Below are positions 4,487-7,057 of a stretch of DNA of 7,057 nt, one piece after another. A model generated the notes under the pieces. It saw only the letters and a program-made list of their open reading frames with translations. It was not told where the DNA came from and made no database searches. Made by a program: the position numbers and the translations under genes. Source of the stretch: JBEKZQ01 sp049509675. Its GTDB lineage: Bacteria; Planctomycetota; Planctomycetia; Pirellulales; Thermoguttaceae. Position 1 is the stretch's first letter. Every line of letters starts with the position of its first letter. The stretch covers positions 1 to 7,057 of the forward strand of contig JBEKZQ010000331.1 of assembly GCA_049509675.1 (NCBI GenBank), in the 5' to 3' direction.

Positions 4487-5977
4487 ATGTCCAAACCAAC
4501 GGGGATTCTTCGACCGCTCGGCCTGGCCCTGGTCCTGGCCATCGGTTTCGGGGTCGTGTACGGTCTTGCCGCCGGCTGGGGCATTTCGATCTGGGAAGGG
4601 TTGCGCCGGAGAAGCTTCTACGAGAACCTGATCATCGGCGCGGATGGCACGCCTCTGATCGCACGCCAAACATTCGACGGGTACCAAGACGCGACATTCC
4701 GTGCGCTGGATGGCAGCGAAGTGAAGCCGGGCCCCAGGGAGAACGCCGTTGGCGCCTCCCTGGCAGTCACTCGCCCCGGCCGCCGCGACTGGCCCATGTT
4801 TCCCCTGGACGGCAACGCCCGCGTCCGGCAATTCAGCGACGGGCAGTTGCCGCCCCGCCTCTGGTATTTCCTGCACGACGGGGCGCGCGACGGCCGCGGC
4901 TACTTTGTCGGCTACGACAGCCGGAGCAAACTCTGCCTGGGCTTCATCGGACGTGACGGCTTCCGGCCCGATCAACCGCCCCTCCAGCAGTGGTTTCCCG
5001 TCGACGGCGCCAAACTGGCAAGCGGCATGATGTTCTCCCAAAACGGGACAGTCGGCTTCCGGAATTATGGCGCGAGCGGCGAAGGCCCTCAGCAAGTTCC
5101 CACGTGGCAAATTCCCATGTGGAAACCCATGTGGAAAATAGACATGCTTTCCGGGACTGAGCTCATTGAGGTCGATCTGCGCAGCCGATCGGTCAGAACG
5201 CTTCTGCAATCGGCCGACCTGGTTGCCGTGTCATTGTTGGAAACGGCTTTCAAATGGAAGCCCGCCGAGGAGAAGTCGCCGCGCGGCCCTCGCGAGGAAT
5301 TGGCGGTCCGCACCGCGGATCGGGTCCTCCTCTTCGACGCATCGGGCAAGCAACACGCCACGTTCCCGATCCCTGAAGAGCTTCGCGACCGAACCTTCGT
5401 GTTCTACGAACTGGACGCGGCCCATGCGTTGCTCAATGCCAATCGCCAACTCCACGACCGCAACTTGCATGAGGAGCTTTTTTGGATCGATGCATCGGGG
5501 AAGGTCTTGCGGCAAGAGGATGTCTCCCTGCAAGGCTATGTGCAAAGCGATGAGACGCGGGCGTGGACCTCGGCACTGATCGTGCCGGCCCCCGCCATCC
5601 TTGCCTTCATGGCCACGGTGGTCCCCTTAGACTATCGGTCGCAGGGACTGGAACCGAACTACTCCGCGGCCCTGGCGTACAGCCTGGCCGTATTTTGGCC
5701 GGCGCTGCTGGCCGCCACGCTGCTGGCCGCGGCCCTGGCCTGGTGGTGCTGCCGCCGCCATCGCCGCTACTATCAGCCCGCCAGCGGCGTGTGGTTCGCA
5801 TTCGTCCTGCTCACCGGCGTTCCGGGCCTGGTGGCCTATCTGTTCCACCGCCGCTGGCCGGTGCTGGAGAAGTGTCCGGCCTGCGGCCAAAACGTGCCGC
5901 GCGACAGGGAAGCCTGCGCCAAGTGCGGCGCCGCGTTTCCGCCGCCGGAGCCCAAGGGCTGCGAAGTGTTCGCGTAA
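4487..5977 (+). CDS. Large membrane protein with extracytoplasmic domain and C-terminal zinc ribbon
   Basis: The product is 496 aa. A transmembrane helix at about 11-32 anchors a large, mostly polar region (45-360) with strand-rich stretches such as ADRVLLFDASGKQ (277-289) and EELFWIDASGKV (329-340), which look like beta-propeller blades. Three more helices lie near 361-383, 399-422 and 433-455. A zinc ribbon ends the chain: CPAC at 463-466 and CAKC at 477-480. With four helices both termini are cytoplasmic, so the ribbon faces the cytosol where the ATPase acts. ATG 4487 was chosen for GAGGG (4474-4478) and the signal-like N-terminus; the open frame extends upstream only as a shadow of the permease. 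I do not recognise a named family. Its place 11 bp after the permease suggests an accessory or sensing subunit of the transporter. Confidence 0.85.
   Translation: MSKPTGILRPLGLALVLAIGFGVVYGLAAGWGISIWEGLRRRSFYENLIIGADGTPLIARQTFDGYQDATFRALDGSEVKPGPRENAVGASLAVTRPGRRDWPMFPLDGNARVRQFSDGQLPPRLWYFLHDGARDGRGYFVGYDSRSKLCLGFIGRDGFRPDQPPLQQWFPVDGAKLASGMMFSQNGTVGFRNYGASGEGPQQVPTWQIPMWKPMWKIDMLSGTELIEVDLRSRSVRTLLQSADLVAVSLLETAFKWKPAEEKSPRGPREELAVRTADRVLLFDASGKQHATFPIPEELRDRTFVFYELDAAHALLNANRQLHDRNLHEELFWIDASGKVLRQEDVSLQGYVQSDETRAWTSALIVPAPAILAFMATVVPLDYRSQGLEPNYSAALAYSLAVFWPALLAATLLAAALAWWCCRRHRRYYQPASGVWFAFVLLTGVPGLVAYLFHRRWPVLEKCPACGQNVPRDREACAKCGAAFPPPEPKGCEVFA
5114..5137 (+). repeat. 12-bp tandem duplication in the zinc-ribbon membrane protein gene
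   Basis: CCCATGTGGAAA occurs twice in a row, with a degenerate third copy at 5099-5110 (CCCACGTGGCAA). It encodes the Trp-rich run W-Q-I-P-M-W-K-P-M-W-K. Confidence 0.75.
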
Positions 5978-5989
5978 GTGCCGCAAAAC

Positions 5990-6018
5990 TCGTACTCATC
6001 TCGCTCCGCGAGATGGAA
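5990..6018. repeat. 29-bp dispersed hairpin repeat, copy 2
   Basis: Identical to 2309-2337, in the same orientation. The perfect hairpin CATCTCGC-TCC-GCGAGATG is at 5997-6015, 13 bp after the stop of the zinc-ribbon gene. It has no T-run, so it is not an obvious intrinsic terminator, but it could stabilise the 3' end of the operon mRNA. Confidence 0.85.
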
Positions 6019-6025
6019 TCCATCG

Positions 6026-6153
6026 CCCCGCGCCCCACGCCCTCTCGCCCCACGCCCTCTCGCCCCACGCCCCACGCCCCACGCCCCACGCCCCACGCCT
6101 CTCGCCCCACGCCCCACGCCCCACGCCCCACGCCCCACGCCCCACGACTCTCG
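6026..6153. repeat. Heptanucleotide tandem repeat array (CCCCACG)n
   Basis: There are 18 units across 128 bp: 13 exact CCCCACG, one CCCCGCG, and interspersed CCCTCTCG (twice), CCTCTCG and ACTCTCG variants. The longest pure runs are five (6063-6097) and six (6105-6146) copies. One strand is almost free of G except for one base per unit. The two octamer variants change phase, so this is not a coding repeat. It is similar in kind to the short tandemly repeated repetitive heptamers known in heterocystous cyanobacteria. Confidence 0.92.
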
Positions 6154-6197
6154 ACTTCTTTCTCAACATAAGCCCCTGGGGCAAGAAAAGACGACTA

Positions 6198-6423
6198 GTG
6201 CCGCAAATCACAATTAACGGTACATGAGAACGAAACTCAACCCAGACTACCAAAATATTGGTCTTGACATGAAGTAATACGGTGACGCATTCACTGGTTT
6301 CGGCGGTGACTGACATATATCGGCTCTCACGTCAAGACAAACGAGGCGGTTTGGCTTGGAAAAATCCGTGTGAATTTGGGTAAGAACTGGCTCTGGTGAA
6401 CCCTCAATTGTGATTTGCGGCAC
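6198..6423. mobile_element. MITE 1: 226-bp element with perfect 18-bp terminal inverted repeats, TA-flanked
   Basis: Ends GTGCCGCAAATCACAATT (6198-6215) and its exact complement (6406-6423). TA dinucleotides lie directly outside at 6196-6197 and 6424-6425. A second internal inverted pair (6262-6271 with 6328-6337, 9 of 10) lets it fold into a long hairpin. It has no transposase. TA flanks and this size are typical of MITEs mobilised by IS630/Tc1-mariner transposases; that source is inferred. Confidence 0.82.
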
Positions 6424-6425
6424 TA

Positions 6426-6600
6426 GCCCGGATTATTCATAAACTGTAGGGTGGCGTCGAGCAAACCGTGGTCTTGGTGGGTCTTCGGTCGCTTATCAAC
6501 TTACCGCTTTATGACACAGCGCTGGAAAACCGTTGATTGGTTTGCGAGACCCACCATAGGTTTGCGCGACCTCGACCCACCCTACATGAATAATCCGGGC
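6426..6600. mobile_element. MITE 2: 175-bp element with perfect 15-bp terminal inverted repeats, TA-flanked
   Basis: Ends GCCCGGATTATTCAT (6426-6440) and its exact complement (6586-6600), flanked by TA at 6424-6425 and 6601-6602. Inverse pairing continues inward: GTAGGGTGG with CCACCCTAC near both ends, and TGGTGGGTCT (6475-6484) with AGACCCACCA (6547-6556). It has no coding capacity. It shares one TA with MITE 1 but the termini are unrelated, so it is a different family. Confidence 0.8.
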
Positions 6601-6676
6601 TAGCCGATATCGCACGTAACCTGTTCTTTCGCAACGTGTTGCGCGCTCGGGTGCCACGCGCTTGCCCGTACATTTG

Positions 6677-6755
6677 TCTCAACACAAGCCCCTGGGGCAA
6701 GAAAAGGCAACTAGGCGATCTATCGCGTAACCCGTTTTACCGCAAGGTGTTGCGC
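6677..6755. repeat. Right, uninterrupted copy of the direct repeat
   Basis: This copy preserves the pre-insertion arrangement: ...GGCAACTA|GGCGAT..., corresponding to ...GACGACTA [405-bp insert] GCCGAT... in the left copy. Translated in one frame the two copies give similar peptides (SPWGKKR, then RN-x-F-x-R-x-VLR), but no start, ribosome site or full-length gene supports coding. Confidence 0.75.
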
Positions 6756-7057
6756 ACCGGTCTCGGTGCTCGACGGGCAGGTGCGGCGATGGCTGAAAGC
6801 GTCGCCGTAAGTCATTTGGCGCAAGGGGGATGGGAGATGTGACCCGCGCTTTCGGGACCGATGCGGCAAGAATCCCGGCAGTGCGCACACGACGAAAAAT
6901 CCGCGCGGGTCGATTTCCCGCCGGTTGCCGATTGGGTGGCCTTGGCGAACAGCCCCTACTGCTCAGGGCTTTTGGACTTACGATGCCTGGAGGCTGCCGA
7001 GGGTGTTACGCCGGTCTTACAACGCGGTCACGAAGCTTATATACTTCGCACGGGTCG
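6756..7057. other. Unassigned region with several hairpins, no gene recognised
   Basis: Visible structures are GCACCG-GTCT-CGGTGC (6754-6769), and GGCGATG paired with the CGTCGCC-type arm at about 6786-6807 around a GAA-containing loop. No tRNA, rRNA or known RNA motif is evident. A frame on the plus strand stays open from 6811 to the window edge, but it lacks a credible start codon and its Arg/Pro-rich composition is what GC-rich non-coding DNA gives by chance. Confidence 0.4.

Larger units (their letters stand above)
6161..6644. repeat. Left copy of a direct repeat, split by two MITEs
   Basis: The left part (6161-6197) matches 6677-6713 at 34 of 37 positions, including an identical AGCCCCTGGGGCAAGAAAAG. 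The right part (6603-6644) matches 6714-6755 at 32 of 42 positions. The two parts are contiguous in the other copy but separated here by 405 bp carrying two TA-flanked elements. Confidence 0.8.

Noticed and set aside
4172..5209. 345-aa minus-strand reading frame
   Set aside because: It is antisense to the permease and membrane protein genes and has no domain or start signal.
6026..6153. CRISPR array
   Set aside because: Units are 7 bp with no spacers, and no cas gene is present.
6264..6292. TTGACA promoter inside MITE 1
   Set aside because: There is a -35-like hexamer but no acceptable -10 at 16-18 bp and no gene downstream.
5811..6316. Gly/Arg/Trp or Pro/His/Arg repeat proteins from the heptamer region
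   Set aside because: A 7-bp unit is open in several frames on both strands simply because it lacks stops; no ribosome site is seen.
6811..7057. Partial gene running off the right edge
   Set aside because: No ATG or convincing alternative start, Arg/Pro-rich composition, no recognisable motif; cannot be excluded without the next bases.

Overview
The window is GC-rich and dense in genes on its left and gene-free on its right. It looks like chromosome from a planctomycete, probably of the Pirellulales type. This rests on style rather than a database match: an ECF sigma factor coupled to a membrane protein with no zinc-binding anti-sigma motif, a Lys/Pro/Glu-rich small lipoprotein, a YtrA-type GntR/ABC-2 cassette ending in a large zinc-ribbon membrane protein, and many short dispersed palindromic repeats. 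The phylum call is moderate; the genus is unknown.

Left third (1-2268). Two minus-strand genes form a translationally coupled ATGA pair: an ECF sigma factor (1017-1604) and a single-pass membrane protein that is probably its anti-sigma factor or sensor (58-1020). A small lipoprotein gene (1848-2153) diverges from them and ends in a good intrinsic terminator (2225-2267). The 243-bp divergent gap carries the same two-part motif, GCGGGAATAA-N17-TCTAA, on each strand, pointing at each gene. The -10/-35 form is ECF-like, so a simple model is that the sigma factor drives its own operon and the lipoprotein.

Middle (2280-5977). A 119-bp inverted-repeat element is followed by a sigma-70-like promoter and a 7-13-7 inverted repeat, then a four-gene plus-strand operon: YtrA-type GntR repressor (2478-2882), ABC ATPase (2900-3850), ABC-2 type six-helix permease (3816-4475) and a 496-residue membrane protein with a large extracytoplasmic domain and a C-terminal Cys4 zinc ribbon (4487-5977). 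The spacings are 17 bp, a 35-bp overlap and 11 bp. The likely logic is a repressor that senses envelope stress or a ligand and releases an exporter plus an accessory protein. The substrate cannot be read from sequence.

Right (5978-7057). I see no credible gene in this ~1.08 kb. It holds a 29-bp hairpin repeat also present upstream of the operon, a heptanucleotide tandem array (CCCCACG), two abutting MITE-like elements each bounded by TA, and a direct repeat pair. The MITEs interrupt the left copy of that pair, while the right copy preserves the empty site. The last ~300 bp has several strong hairpins but nothing I can identify.
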